From: Candidatus Microbacterium phytovorans
GTDB taxonomy: Bacteria > Actinomycetota > Actinomycetes > Actinomycetales > Microbacteriaceae
Assembly: GCA_029202445.1 (NCBI GenBank)
Contig: CP119321.1
Coordinates: forward strand, 2,790,001-2,854,000
Length of the DNA stretch: 64,000 nt
Direction: 5' to 3'
Shown here: in pieces, positions 1-8,644 of the stretch
Layout of the letters: every line of letters begins with the position of its first letter
Position numbering within the stretch: the stretch's first letter is position 1
Translations under genes and position numbers: made by a program
The notes under the pieces: generated by a model
Database searches by the model: none
Told to the model about the DNA's origin: nothing
Seen by the model: the letters and a program-made list of their open reading frames with translations, nothing else

Positions 1-2
1 CG

Positions 3-167
3 GCTGTCGAGCCCGCCGTGGACGCCGCTGTCGAGGACGCCGCCGCGCCCGACCTTGATGCGGTCGCCGCACCCCCCGTCGAGCCCGATTCCGCTGATTC
101 CCGCGAGCCCTCGACCGCGACGACGGACCGGCCCGTCGACGCCGACCGTACGGTGCCGGGCGCATGA
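3..167 (+). CDS. C-terminal tail of an unidentified protein (5' truncated)
   Basis: An open frame enters from the left edge and ends at TGA 165-167. The 54 visible residues are almost only Ala, Val, Asp, Glu and Pro, an acidic low-complexity tail without a recognisable domain. Its stop overlaps the next gene's ATG (ATGA), so the two are translationally coupled. In related genomes a PH-domain membrane protein often precedes the DUF2520 gene, but nothing in these residues proves that identity. Confidence 0.6.
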   Translation, partial: AVEPAVDAAVEDAAAPDLDAVAAPPVEPDSADSREPSTATTDRPVDADRTVPGA

Positions 168-844
168 CCCGCAGTGGACGCCTGGGCGTCGGCATCATCG
201 GTGCGGGACGCGTCGGCCCGGTCATCGGTGCGGCTTTGGCCGGAGCAGGCCATGCCGTGACGGGTATCACGGCGGGCTCCGACCCCGATCGCGTCGACGC
301 CGTCCTGCCGGGGGTGCCCGTGCTCGCGGCCGATGAGGTCGTGCGCCGCAGCGAACTCGTCGTCGTCGCCGTGCCGCACGCGGAGCTTCCCTCTCTCGTG
401 GCCGGACTGTCCGAGATCGGGGCGTGGCAGGTGGGCCAGCTGGTCCTCCACACCGACCCGGCGTACGGCATCGACGTGCTCTCACCCGCCGCCGCGCGGG
501 GGGCCATCCCTCTCGCCGTGCACCCCGCGGTCGCCTTCACCGGCACCTCGATCGATCTCCGTCAGCTGCGCGAGTCGTACGCCGCCGTGACGGCACCCGC
601 CGCCGTGCTCCCGATCGCTCAGGCGCTCGCCGTCGAGCTCGGGTGCGAGCCGATCGTGATCTCGGAGGAGGCCCGCGCGGCCTACGGCGAGGCCGTCGCA
701 ACGGCGACCGAGTTCTCCGCCGCGCTGCTGCGCCAATCGTCGGAGCTGCTGGTCGCGGCCGGTGTAGACGAGCCGGGCCGCTTCCTGTCCGCTCTCGTCC
801 ACTCCACGGTCGACCGCGCGCTGCAGGGGCTCGAGACGGCGTGA
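164..844 (+). CDS. Rossmann-fold DUF2520 protein
   Basis: 226 residues. The N-terminus carries a dinucleotide-binding glycine motif (GIIGAGRVG, residues 9-17) followed by a Rossmann-like half. The C-terminal half (from about residue 115, beginning HPAVAFTG) matches the all-helical DUF2520 type that resembles 6-phosphogluconate or ketopantoate reductases. It is therefore probably an NAD(P)-dependent oxidoreductase. In many actinobacteria this gene sits beside pantothenate genes, but panC is not present between it and lysS here. The start overlaps the preceding stop. The substrate is unknown. Confidence 0.8.
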   Translation: MTRSGRLGVGIIGAGRVGPVIGAALAGAGHAVTGITAGSDPDRVDAVLPGVPVLAADEVVRRSELVVVAVPHAELPSLVAGLSEIGAWQVGQLVLHTDPAYGIDVLSPAAARGAIPLAVHPAVAFTGTSIDLRQLRESYAAVTAPAAVLPIAQALAVELGCEPIVISEEARAAYGEAVATATEFSAALLRQSSELLVAAGVDEPGRFLSALVHSTVDRALQGLETA

Positions 845-905
845 GGGCGAAGGCGGTCGCCGGCGCCCGTGAGAGAATCGAGGGTCGACTTCTGAGGAGC
901 CTGAA

Positions 906-2426
906 ATGACCGACGCGCCCGCATCCGCCGAGGCCATCACCGACGACGACGTCTTCGAGCAGAAGGCCGTCCGGCTTGCCAAGCGCGAGCGGCTGATCGC
1001 CGAGCGAAAGGATGCCGCGGGCGGCGCCTACCCGGTCGCCGTCGCCGTCACCGACACCATTCCCGCGCTCCGCGAGCGCTACGCCGACCTCGAGGCGGGC
1101 GCCGAGACCGGGGTCGTGGCATCCGTCGCCGGCCGTGTCGTGTTCAGCCGCAACACCGGCAAGCTCTGCTTCGCCTCGTTGCAGTCGGGGGACGGCAGCC
1201 GCATCCAGGCGATGGTCTCGCTCGCGGAGGTGGGCGAGGAGTCGCTCCAGGCGTGGAAGGAACTCGTCGACCTCGGCGACCACGTCTCGGTCACCGGTCA
1301 GGTGATCTCCAGCCGCCGCGGCGAGCTGTCGATCATGGTCACCGAGTGGGCCGTCGCGGCCAAGGCGCTGCTGCCGCTGCCGAACCTGTACACCGAGCTC
1401 AGCGAGGAGAGCCGTGTGCGCTCGCGCTTCCTCGACCTCATCGTGCGCGATCTCGCACGCGAGACCGTCGTGGCACGCGCGACCGTGAACGCGAGCCTGC
1501 GCCAGACCTTCGCGTCGCACGGCTACATCGAGGTGGAGACGCCGATGCTGCAGGTGCAGCACGGCGGCGCGGCCGCCCGGCCCTTCGTCACGCGGTCCAA
1601 TGCGTTCGACGCCGACCTGTTCCTGCGCATCGCCCCGGAACTGTTCCTCAAGCGCGCCGTGGTGGGTGGCATCGACCGGGTGTTCGAGATCAACCGCAAC
1701 TTCCGCAACGAGGGCGCTGACTCCACCCACAGCCCCGAGTTCGCGATGCTCGAGGCGTACGAGGCCTACAGCGATTACAACGGCATCGCCGACCTCACGC
1801 AGGAGCTCGTGCAGAACGCCGCGATCGCCGTGGCCGGTTCGACCACCGTCACGTGGGCCGACGGCACCGAGTTCGACCTCGGCGGTCAGTGGGATCGCAT
1901 CTCCATGTACGACTCGCTCTCGGCAGCCGCCGGACGCGACATCACCCCCGCTACGCCTCTCGCCGAGCTCCAGGCGCTCGCCGCCGAGGTGGGGGTCGAG
2001 GTTCCCGAGAAGATCGCGACGCACGGCAAGCTCGTCGAGGAGCTGTGGGAGCACTTCGTGAAGGGCGGCCTCGAGCGCCCCACGTTCGTCATGGACTTCC
2101 CCCTCGACACCAGTCCGCTCGTGCGCGAGCACCGCTCGATCGCCGGAGTGGTGGAGAAGTGGGACCTCTACGTTCGGGGCTTCGAGCTGGCCACCGGCTA
2201 CTCCGAGCTCGTCGACCCCGTCATCCAGCGCGAGCGCTTCGTGGAGCAGGCCAAGCTGGCGGCACGCGGCGACGACGAGGCGATGCGCGTGGACGAGGAG
2301 TTCTTGCGCGCGCTCGAACACGGGATGCCGCCGACGGGCGGGATGGGAATGGGTATCGACCGCCTCATGATGGCGATCACGGGCCTCGGTATCCGCGAGA
2401 CGATCCTCTTCCCCCTCGTCAAATAG
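906..2426 (+). CDS. lysS: Lysyl-tRNA synthetase, class II
   Basis: 506 residues, the normal length. It charges tRNA-Lys with lysine in the cytosol. An OB-fold anticodon-binding domain (about residues 60-170) precedes the class II catalytic core. Motif 2 is visible as FRNEGADSTHSPEF near residue 260, and motif 3 as GMGMGIDRL near the C-terminus. A GAGGAG ribosome site lies about 8 bases before the ATG. It converges with the downstream DUF4192 gene, leaving only 22 bases between stops. Confidence 0.97.
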   Translation: MTDAPASAEAITDDDVFEQKAVRLAKRERLIAERKDAAGGAYPVAVAVTDTIPALRERYADLEAGAETGVVASVAGRVVFSRNTGKLCFASLQSGDGSRIQAMVSLAEVGEESLQAWKELVDLGDHVSVTGQVISSRRGELSIMVTEWAVAAKALLPLPNLYTELSEESRVRSRFLDLIVRDLARETVVARATVNASLRQTFASHGYIEVETPMLQVQHGGAAARPFVTRSNAFDADLFLRIAPELFLKRAVVGGIDRVFEINRNFRNEGADSTHSPEFAMLEAYEAYSDYNGIADLTQELVQNAAIAVAGSTTVTWADGTEFDLGGQWDRISMYDSLSAAAGRDITPATPLAELQALAAEVGVEVPEKIATHGKLVEELWEHFVKGGLERPTFVMDFPLDTSPLVREHRSIAGVVEKWDLYVRGFELATGYSELVDPVIQRERFVEQAKLAARGDDEAMRVDEEFLRALEHGMPPTGGMGMGIDRLMMAITGLGIRETILFPLVK

Positions 2427-2448
2427 CCCGACAGGCGGCTCGCTGCCG

Positions 2449-3564
2449 TCAGCGGTCGTCGTCACGGGTGAACGCCCAGTCCGGCAGGTGCGCAGCGGCG
2501 ACGAACGACCGCACGATGTCGGCGAGGCCGTGATCCGGGTCGCTGGCGAGAGCGGCCTCGGCGTACGCCCCCGCGTGCGTCGACCGCCCGAGCGCCCACG
2601 ACAGCCACGCGCACACGGCGAGAGCCCCGGCGCGTCGACGGGTGGCGGTCAGCGCCGCCACGTGACGCGTGAGCGTCAGCGCGCGCTCGATGCGATCGAG
2701 ATCCGGCCGTGCGCCCTCGCCCCACATGACGGCCGCGAGGTCGGCCGGGTACTCCTCGCCGTCCTCCCACCGCCGTTGAGCCGTCATCGCCGCCTCCCCG
2801 CCCGCGGCGTCGCTGGCCCACTGCACGAGCGCGACGTCGCGCAGGGCGGGCCGCGAGAGACACCATCCCAGGAGCGCGGCTCTCATCGGCGGAAGGGCCT
2901 CGGCGTCGTCGTCGAGCGCCTTCTCGAACAGCGCGGGCAGATCGTCCAGCTCGCACGCGGCCTCGAGGGCAGCCGGGTCGATGCGCGCGACACGGTCGGG
3001 CTCGGGAGGAAGGCCGCACACGATCGACAGCGCGGCGCTGAGGGAGCGGTGAGCCGCGCCGACCTGACGGCGTTCGGCCGACGTGCGTCGGGGCAGCGTG
3101 CTGCCGGACCGCTGATCGCCCGCCGGCTCCGGCGCCCCTGGCGTCGGAGCGGTCACGAGCTCCGACAGCGGGCGTACCCGCGCGGGCTGCGCCCGCGGCG
3201 CTCCCCACCCGTCGGCGGCGACCACGAGGGCGTCGACGAGGTGGAGGCCACTGGCATCCGCGGTGCGAGCGAGTCCGTCGACCAGTCGCGCGTGGGGGAG
3301 GCCGTCGGCGGTGCCGCGGTCGGAGTAGACGACCACGACGAGCGCGTCGGCGACCTCGACCCGGCACACCATGCCGACGACCGTCGCGGCGAAGCCGTCG
3401 TCGACGAGCGCGTCGTCGGGCGGGAGGTCGAGCCGCATCGCCCCGAGACTTCGTCCGCGGGCCATCGGCACGACGACGACGCTGCGCGTGGGCGTGTAGC
3501 CGAGCATGCGGGGGACGAGTGCGAGGAACTGGGCCGCGTCGGCGGCTTTCACGATGGTGGTCAT
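2449..3564 (-). CDS. DUF4192 domain protein
   Basis: 371 residues on the minus strand. The N-terminal part (LVPRMLGYTPTRSVVVV) is the typical opening of the actinobacterial DUF4192 family, which is of unknown function and widely conserved in Microbacteriaceae and mycobacteria. The C-terminal half is Ala/Leu-rich and helical, resembling tetratricopeptide-like packing (AYAEAALASDPDHGLAD). No signal peptide or membrane segment is seen, so it is probably cytosolic. The chosen ATG lies at the start of the conserved N-terminus; the frame stays open upstream but that sequence is non-conserved antisense. Confidence 0.85.
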   Translation of the reverse strand: MTTIVKAADAAQFLALVPRMLGYTPTRSVVVVPMARGRSLGAMRLDLPPDDALVDDGFAATVVGMVCRVEVADALVVVVYSDRGTADGLPHARLVDGLARTADASGLHLVDALVVAADGWGAPRAQPARVRPLSELVTAPTPGAPEPAGDQRSGSTLPRRTSAERRQVGAAHRSLSAALSIVCGLPPEPDRVARIDPAALEAACELDDLPALFEKALDDDAEALPPMRAALLGWCLSRPALRDVALVQWASDAAGGEAAMTAQRRWEDGEEYPADLAAVMWGEGARPDLDRIERALTLTRHVAALTATRRRAGALAVCAWLSWALGRSTHAGAYAEAALASDPDHGLADIVRSFVAAAHLPDWAFTRDDDR

Positions 3565-3672
3565 GTCCCGAGGGTCCCCCGTGCGGACGCGGGGAAGACC
3601 GCCTTCCACAGCCGCGATCGCGGACGCCCGAGACGGGAAGCTTGTGGAGAAGCCGACGGTACGATGGATGCC

Positions 3673-3867
3673 ATGGACACCGACTACTGGGCAGCCGTCG
3701 TCTGGTCGCTCGCGCCCACCGTGGTCGTGCTCGGGCTGTTCATCTTCGTGCTGCGCTCCATCCTCCGCATGGACCGGAACGAGCGTCGGATGTACACCCG
3801 CATCGAGGCGGAGGAGCGCGCCAAGCGCGGTCTCCCGCCGGTCGCCGACGATCGTCCCGCCCGCTGA
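3673..3867 (+). CDS. Small single-pass membrane protein
   Basis: 64 residues: one hydrophobic segment (about residues 6-29) followed by a charged cytoplasmic tail rich in Arg and Glu. I do not recognise a named family. A TACGAT -10-like box ends 7 bases before this ATG, fitting a leaderless transcript; an in-frame ATG at 3664 would add three residues and has a weak GGAGA upstream. It lies between divergently read DUF4192 and the cardiolipin synthase. Confidence 0.65.
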   Translation: MDTDYWAAVVWSLAPTVVVLGLFIFVLRSILRMDRNERRMYTRIEAEERAKRGLPPVADDRPAR

Positions 3868-3915
3868 CGGAGGCGCCCGATACGCTGGGCGCATCCGTAC
3901 CGCAGGAGCGCGCCG

Positions 3916-5385
3916 TTGCTGAGCATCACATTCGACTGGAACTGGACCTGGTGGGTCTTCGTCGTGCTCGCCTTCGACATCACCGTGCGCGTCCTGGCGA
4001 TCATCGTGATTCCTCGCAACCGGCGCCCGACGGCCGCGATGGCCTGGCTGCTGGCGATCTACTTCATCCCGATCATCGGCATCCTGCTCTTCCTCCTCAT
4101 CGGCAACCCGCGTCTGCCCCGCGTGCGGCGCAAGAAGCAGCGGCAGATCAACGACTACATCCGTGAGACGAGCAAGGGGCTCGACTTCGGCACGCTCCGG
4201 CCCAACGCGCCCGAGTGGTTCCGCTCCCTCGTCACCCTCAACCGCAACCTCGGCGCCCTGCCGATCGCGGGTGACAACGGGGCGACTCTGATCGCCGGCT
4301 ATCAGGAGAGCCTCGACGCTATGGCCGCCGCGATCGGCGAAGCCCAGCACTACGTGCACGTCGAGTTCTACATCCTGCAGGCCGACGCCGCGACCGACGG
4401 CATCTTCCGGGCGATGGAGGAAGCGGCCGGCCGCGGCGTCGTCGTGCGCGTGCTCATGGACCACTGGGCCAATCGCAGCAAGCCCTTCTACAAGGAGACC
4501 CTGCGCCGCCTCGACGCGATGGGCGCGCACTGGCGGCTCATGCTTCCCGTCCAGCCGCTGCGCGGCAAGTACCAGCGGCCCGACCTCCGCAATCACCGCA
4601 AGCTCCTCGTCGTCGACGGCGCCGTCGCGTTCATGGGCTCCCAGAACGTGACCGACTCGACGTACAACCTGCGTAAGAACATCAAGCGCGGACTGCACTG
4701 GGTCGACATGATGGCGCGCATCGACGGGCCGGTCGTGGCATCCGTCAACGCGGTGTTCCTGAGTGACTGGTACAGCGAGACCGACGAGATCGTCGAGGGG
4801 ATCGAACTGTTCGATGTGCGCCGCGGCACCGGCGACCTCGACTGCCAGGTCATCCCGTCCGGCCCCGGCTTCGAGTTCCAGAACAACCTCAAGCTGTTCA
4901 TGGGGCTGCTGTTCGCGGCGCAGCGGAAGATCATCATCGTGAGCCCCTACTTCGTGCCCGACGAAGGCCTCCTGCTGGCCATCCAGACGGCGTGCCAGCG
5001 CGGCATCCACGTCGAGCTGTTCGTGTCCGAAGAGGGCGATCAGGCGATGGTGTACCACGCGCAACGCAGCTACTACGAGGCGCTCCTGCGAGCCGGGGTC
5101 AAGATCTGGATGTACAAGCGCCCGTACATCCTCCACTCCAAGTCGATGTCGATCGACGACGAGGTGGCCGTCGTCGGCTCCAGCAACATGGACATGCGTT
5201 CGTTCGGCCTGAACCTCGAGATGTCCCTCCTCGTGCGGGGAGAGGAGTTCGTGCAGCAGCTGCGCGCCGTCGAAGACCAGTACCGCGACGACTCGCGTGA
5301 GCTCACTCTGGCGGAGTGGCGCGAGCAGCCGCTCCGTTCCACGGTGCTCGACAACCTCGCGCGGCTGACGTCCGCGCTGCAGTGA
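3916..5385 (+). CDS. cls: Cardiolipin synthase (phospholipase D family)
   Basis: 489 residues starting with TTG, preceded by AGGAG at about 8 bases. Two N-terminal membrane helices are followed by two HKD phosphodiesterase motifs: NHRKLLVVDGAVAFMGSQN (about residues 228-246) and LHSKSMSIDDEVAVVGSSN (about 407-425). This is the bacterial Cls layout, which joins two phosphatidylglycerols, or a CDP-lipid and phosphatidylglycerol, into cardiolipin at the inner membrane. A TACGCT -10-like box lies at 3880-3885. Confidence 0.93.
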   Translation: MLSITFDWNWTWWVFVVLAFDITVRVLAIIVIPRNRRPTAAMAWLLAIYFIPIIGILLFLLIGNPRLPRVRRKKQRQINDYIRETSKGLDFGTLRPNAPEWFRSLVTLNRNLGALPIAGDNGATLIAGYQESLDAMAAAIGEAQHYVHVEFYILQADAATDGIFRAMEEAAGRGVVVRVLMDHWANRSKPFYKETLRRLDAMGAHWRLMLPVQPLRGKYQRPDLRNHRKLLVVDGAVAFMGSQNVTDSTYNLRKNIKRGLHWVDMMARIDGPVVASVNAVFLSDWYSETDEIVEGIELFDVRRGTGDLDCQVIPSGPGFEFQNNLKLFMGLLFAAQRKIIIVSPYFVPDEGLLLAIQTACQRGIHVELFVSEEGDQAMVYHAQRSYYEALLRAGVKIWMYKRPYILHSKSMSIDDEVAVVGSSNMDMRSFGLNLEMSLLVRGEEFVQQLRAVEDQYRDDSRELTLAEWREQPLRSTVLDNLARLTSALQ

Positions 5386-5417
5386 GACGGATCCCGGCGT
5401 CTCGACACTCGAAGAGT

Positions 5418-5433
5418 GGATGCCACGGCATCC
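5418..5433. repeat. Perfect inverted pair of the GGATGCC heptamer
   Basis: GGATGCC-AC-GGCATCC between the cardiolipin synthase stop and the next lipoprotein. The loop is too short for a classical terminator and no T-run follows. It is an example of the window-wide heptamer occurring as an inverted pair between genes. Confidence 0.6.
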
Positions 5434-5452
5434 GGCCCTCGAAAGGACTCTG

Positions 5453-6154
5453 ATGCGTCGCCGATCCGTAGCCGCCTTCACGGCTCTCGCGCTCGCCGCC
5501 CTCGCGCTGACGGCGTGCTCCACCAACGACGGGCCGGATGCGCCGGGTGGAAGCGCCGACGATGGGCTCGACGTGGGTGCGGCCTGGCTCGCCGCCGGCA
5601 CGCTCATCGCGCTCGTGACCGACGGGAGCTCGAGCTGCCGCCCCTTCGTCGACGGCGTGGTCGTGGACGGCGGTATCCTCGTCGTGACGCTGAAGGAGTC
5701 GACCGGGGAAGAGCGGGCCTGCACCGACGATCTCGTGCAGCGCGGCACGGTCGTCGGCGTTCCCGACGGGATCACGCCGGGCACGGGCATCGACATCCAG
5801 GTGACGCTCGACGGGGCCGCCGGCGAGACGAGCTTCGGCGAGACCTCGCTGCCGGACTACACGGGCCGGGCCGTCGATGAGTACACCCCCTCGGCGGGAT
5901 GGGTCGACGCCGACACGTTCGCGCTTCTGACCTGGGGATCGTCGTCGTGCGCGCCGCAGGTCGAGTCGGCGACCGCGACGGCGCCCGACTCGGTCGAGGT
6001 GACCTTCGTGCAGCCGCCGGCCGACCAGGTGTGCACGATGGACATGGCACCGCAGGTCGCGGTGGTCACCGTCGAGGGAGATGTGAGCCCCGACGCGACG
6101 ATCAGCGTCGCCGGCGGTGGCGCGCTCCCCGGTGGCAGCATCCCGATCGACTGA
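5453..6154 (+). CDS. Secreted lipoprotein of unknown function
   Basis: 233 residues. A signal peptide ends in a lipobox (LTAC, Cys about residue 22), so it should be a membrane-anchored lipoprotein. The mature part has two similar halves, each containing an Ala-Trp-Leu or Gly-Trp-Val opening, then TDGSSSC or TWGSSSC, then a strand pattern with later Cys residues. This suggests an internal duplication of a small beta domain of about 90 residues with a disulphide in each half. GAAAGGA lies before the ATG. I do not recognise the family. Confidence 0.8.
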   Translation: MRRRSVAAFTALALAALALTACSTNDGPDAPGGSADDGLDVGAAWLAAGTLIALVTDGSSSCRPFVDGVVVDGGILVVTLKESTGEERACTDDLVQRGTVVGVPDGITPGTGIDIQVTLDGAAGETSFGETSLPDYTGRAVDEYTPSAGWVDADTFALLTWGSSSCAPQVESATATAPDSVEVTFVQPPADQVCTMDMAPQVAVVTVEGDVSPDATISVAGGGALPGGSIPID

Positions 6155-6175
6155 CCCTCGCGGCGGGGGTGCGGG

Positions 6176-6385
6176 AGGTTCGCCCGCGGCGCGCGGTGGT
6201 TCGCCCGCGGCATCCTGCGGGTCGTGCGGCGGCGCGGGGTTTACCCGCGGCATCCTGCGGGTCGTGAGGCGGCGCACCCGCGATTCGGCACTGGCGAACG
6301 GTGCGGCACCCGCGATTCGGCGCGGGCGAACGGCGCGGCACCCACGGCACCCACGACCCACCCGCGATTCGGCGCGGGCGAGGGC
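6176..6385. repeat. Array of inverted GC-rich repeats, left of the DUF559 gene
   Basis: The 318-base gap before the DUF559 gene holds about six units of 30-35 bases. Forward units contain TTCGCCCGCG-N6-TGCGGGT (starting near 6179, 6200 and 6241). Reverse-complement units contain ACCCGCGATTCGGCGCGGGCG (near 6274, 6306 and 6361). Each unit can fold through CCCGC/GCGGG arms. A matching array lies on the other side of the gene at 7419-7535. It is REP-like in appearance. There are no constant-length spacers, so it is not a CRISPR. Confidence 0.7.
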
Positions 6386-6472
6386 TCCTCCCCAGGCGGG
6401 GTGGTGCGCGGCGAGAACACCGATCGCTGTGGACGGCGAAGCGCCACGCCTCGCGCGGCCGACGATGGGTTC

Positions 6473-7414
6473 ATGCGCCGTCAGCCCCTCCCCGCCCACC
6501 TTGCGACGTCGTTCTCGGTGGCGGCCGCCCGCGCGGCAGGAGTCACGGCGTCCCGCCTGCGGTCCGCCGACCTCCGCGCGCCGTTCCACGGCGTGCGGGT
6601 GCGTGCCGACGCGCGCGCCGCATCGAGCGCCGAGGACGCGCTCGTGGACGCGGCACACGCCTACGCCCAGCGGATGCCGGTGGGTCACTTCTTCAGCCAC
6701 GTCGCCGCCGCGGTCCTCTGGGGTCTCCCTCTGCCGCTCGAGGTCGTCGCCGGGCGCGCACTCGACGTGTGCGTGCACGCGCCGCGACGGGCACCGGCCG
6801 GGCGTGGCGTGGTCGGGCACGCCGTGGTTCCCGCGCTCGCCCATGTCGTCCGGCATCCGGTGCACGGCGTCGCGCTGTCGACACCGGCATCCACGTGGGC
6901 GATGCTCGCGGTCGTCTTGCGAGACGATCGCGACCTGGTGGCCGTGGCGGATGCCGTCATCCGCGCGCCGATGCATCGGACCGACCCTGCGCCGCTCGCG
7001 ACCCGCGTCCAGTTGGAGGCGGCCGTCGCCGCCGGGCGGCGGGTGGGTGCGGCTCGCCTGCGGGCAGTGCTGCCTCGGGCCATCTCGCGATCGCGGTCGC
7101 GTGCGGAGACGTGGCTGCGGCTCATCCTCGTCGGCGCGGGGCTCCCGGAGCCCGAGGCCAACGTCGATGTGGTCGAGGCCGGCGTCTGGCTCGGCCAGGT
7201 GGATCTCGCTTACCCCGCGCTGCGCGTCGCCCTGGAGTACGAGGGGGAGCACCACCTCACCGACCCGCGGCAGTGGGCCGCCGACATCGCCCGCTACGAC
7301 CGACTCGCCGAAGCGGGGTGGAGAGTCATCCGAGTCACCAAGGCGGGGGTCTTCGGGCGAAGCGACGACCTGGTCGAGCGCGTGCGTCGCGCCCTCGTGC
7401 AGGCCACTCGATGA
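6473..7414 (+). CDS. DUF559 (PD-(D/E)XK, VSR-like) domain protein
   Basis: 313 residues. The last 110 residues contain the DUF559 core: QVDLAYP with the metal-binding Asp, then ALEYEGEHH with the catalytic-type E-x-E, and a final WRVIRVTK strand. This family is related to very-short-patch-repair endonucleases. The first 200 residues resemble the N-terminal part of AbiEi-like actinobacterial proteins. The ATG fits the conserved start; the open frame extends upstream only through repeats. Substrate and role are unknown. It is bracketed on both sides by related inverted-repeat arrays. Confidence 0.75.
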   Translation: MRRQPLPAHLATSFSVAAARAAGVTASRLRSADLRAPFHGVRVRADARAASSAEDALVDAAHAYAQRMPVGHFFSHVAAAVLWGLPLPLEVVAGRALDVCVHAPRRAPAGRGVVGHAVVPALAHVVRHPVHGVALSTPASTWAMLAVVLRDDRDLVAVADAVIRAPMHRTDPAPLATRVQLEAAVAAGRRVGAARLRAVLPRAISRSRSRAETWLRLILVGAGLPEPEANVDVVEAGVWLGQVDLAYPALRVALEYEGEHHLTDPRQWAADIARYDRLAEAGWRVIRVTKAGVFGRSDDLVERVRRALVQATR

Positions 7415-7418
7415 CGGG

Positions 7419-7535
7419 GCCGTTCGCCCGCGGCATCCTGTGGGTCGCGCGGTGCCGCACCCACGATTCGGCGCGAGCGAACGGTGCCGCACCCACGAAG
7501 CGGCGCGAGCGAATCGGCGCAAAGCGAAGCTGCGC
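7419..7535. repeat. Second inverted-repeat array, right of the DUF559 gene
   Basis: Starting 5 bases after the DUF559 stop, one forward unit (TTCGCCCGCGGCATCCTGTG, from 7422) is followed by two reverse units (from about 7457 and 7489, GCACCCACGATTCGGCGCG type). They are diverged copies of the units at 6176-6385. Confidence 0.65.
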
Positions 7536-7577
7536 CACGAACCCGCGAGACGGCGCACCACCCCGGACGGGGCGACG

Positions 7578-7808
7578 TCAGTCGGCGCGCACCAGGAGGT
7601 CGCCGACCTCGCAGTCGAGGGCGCGGCAGATCGCCGAGAGGGTCGAGTAGCGGATGGCGCGGGCGCGATCGTTCTTGAGGATCGAGAGGTTCACCACCGA
7701 CACGCCCACCATCTCCGACAGCCGTGTGAGGGTCATCCCGCGCGCGGTGAGCAGCTCGTCGAGGCGACAGTGGATGCCGGTGAGCTCGTCGTCGTCGGCC
7801 GGGCTCAC
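7578..7808 (-). CDS. XRE-family (Cro/CI-type) regulator
   Basis: 76 residues, almost entirely a helix-turn-helix domain (LSEMVGVSVVNLSILKN then STLSAICRALDCEVGDLL). This is the short regulator type commonly partnered with DUF2975 membrane proteins. The GTG start overlaps the stop of the DUF2975 gene, so the two are translated together. It probably binds its own promoter region near 8618-8652. It could sense membrane state through its partner, by analogy only. Confidence 0.88.
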   Translation of the reverse strand: MSPADDDELTGIHCRLDELLTARGMTLTRLSEMVGVSVVNLSILKNDRARAIRYSTLSAICRALDCEVGDLLVRAD

Positions 7809-8566
7809 ACGAGCCCCTCGGAGTCTCGCTGCAGACGTGCACCCTGCCGGAAGATGACGGCCAGGGCGGCGAACGCGAGTCCCGCTGCCAGGGGCCAGAA
7901 CGGGAACGTCAGCTCGAAGCCGGGCTGCGGCAGCCACGCCCGGAAGACGTCTTCGATGCCGGCGACCTCCTCGTATTGGCCCGACTCCCACATCAGCAGC
8001 TCGCCCGCCGCGATGCTGCCGGCGATGTCGCTGAGCATCTGCGCCGCGATCCCGCCTGCGGCGACCACCACGGCCGTCACCGTCGCCATGCGCGCGATGA
8101 CGGGGGCGAACGCACGCCCGGCGATCAGCTGGAAGCAGGCGACGGCGAGGAGAGTCGCGATCACACCCGGGACGAGGATGCCGAGGCCCTGCCCGATCGC
8201 CCAGCACACCCGCACCCCGGTGCTGAGGCCGGTCGCGACGATCTCGGCGGTGACGAAGCCGCCGCCGACCCGCATGGCGGTCGGCCCCTCGACGACGGTG
8301 CCGGACGGAAGCTCGGGCCAGAACTCGCGCACGGGGACCGCGATCCGGATGTCGCCCTGCAGCAGCGTGGTGAGCACCACGACGGCCGCCGCGATGACGC
8401 AGATCGCCGCCCACAGTGCCGACACCGACAGCGTGACGCTGACGAGCGGCGAGGGGTCGCCGGTGCGCCGTGCTCGCCGGGAAGCGATCACGAAGGTGAT
8501 CGTGAGCCCCAGGATCACTGCCAGCCCGATCCAGACGATCGGTCCCACGACCCACATGTTCGCCAT
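7805..8566 (-). CDS. DUF2975 membrane protein
   Basis: 253 residues with four predicted membrane helices (near residues 7-30, 45-70, 125-150 and 210-235). The DUF2975 family pairs with the short XRE regulator that follows. AAGGA lies 10 bases before the ATG. At 253 residues it is longer than the usual 150-200 for the family, with an extra loop between helices 3 and 4. The function of the family is not established. Confidence 0.75.
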   Translation of the reverse strand: MANMWVVGPIVWIGLAVILGLTITFVIASRRARRTGDPSPLVSVTLSVSALWAAICVIAAAVVVLTTLLQGDIRIAVPVREFWPELPSGTVVEGPTAMRVGGGFVTAEIVATGLSTGVRVCWAIGQGLGILVPGVIATLLAVACFQLIAGRAFAPVIARMATVTAVVVAAGGIAAQMLSDIAGSIAAGELLMWESGQYEEVAGIEDVFRAWLPQPGFELTFPFWPLAAGLAFAALAVIFRQGARLQRDSEGLV

Positions 8567-8615
8567 CTCAGCTCAGTCCTTCCGTGTCGCGGGGCGCTTC
8601 GCCATCACCGCGACG

Positions 8616-8644
8616 AGCATATCGAAAAACGTTGTTATCGACAA
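8616..8644 (-). promoter_or_regulatory. Promoter of the DUF2975/XRE operon
   Basis: On the minus strand, TTGTCG (8644-8639) and TATGCT (8621-8616) are separated by exactly 17 bases, close to the sigma-A consensus, about 50 bases before the DUF2975 ATG. The promoter lies inside the inverted repeat at 8618-8652. Confidence 0.6.

Noticed and set aside
2449..5796. Very long open frame on the minus strand across cls and DUF4192
   Set aside because: Only the DUF4192 part (2449-3564) has protein-like sequence. The rest is antisense to cls, which has intact HKD motifs, and reflects high GC content.
6176..6385. Repeat array considered as a CRISPR
   Set aside because: Units alternate in orientation, abut each other with no spacers of constant length, and no cas genes are nearby.
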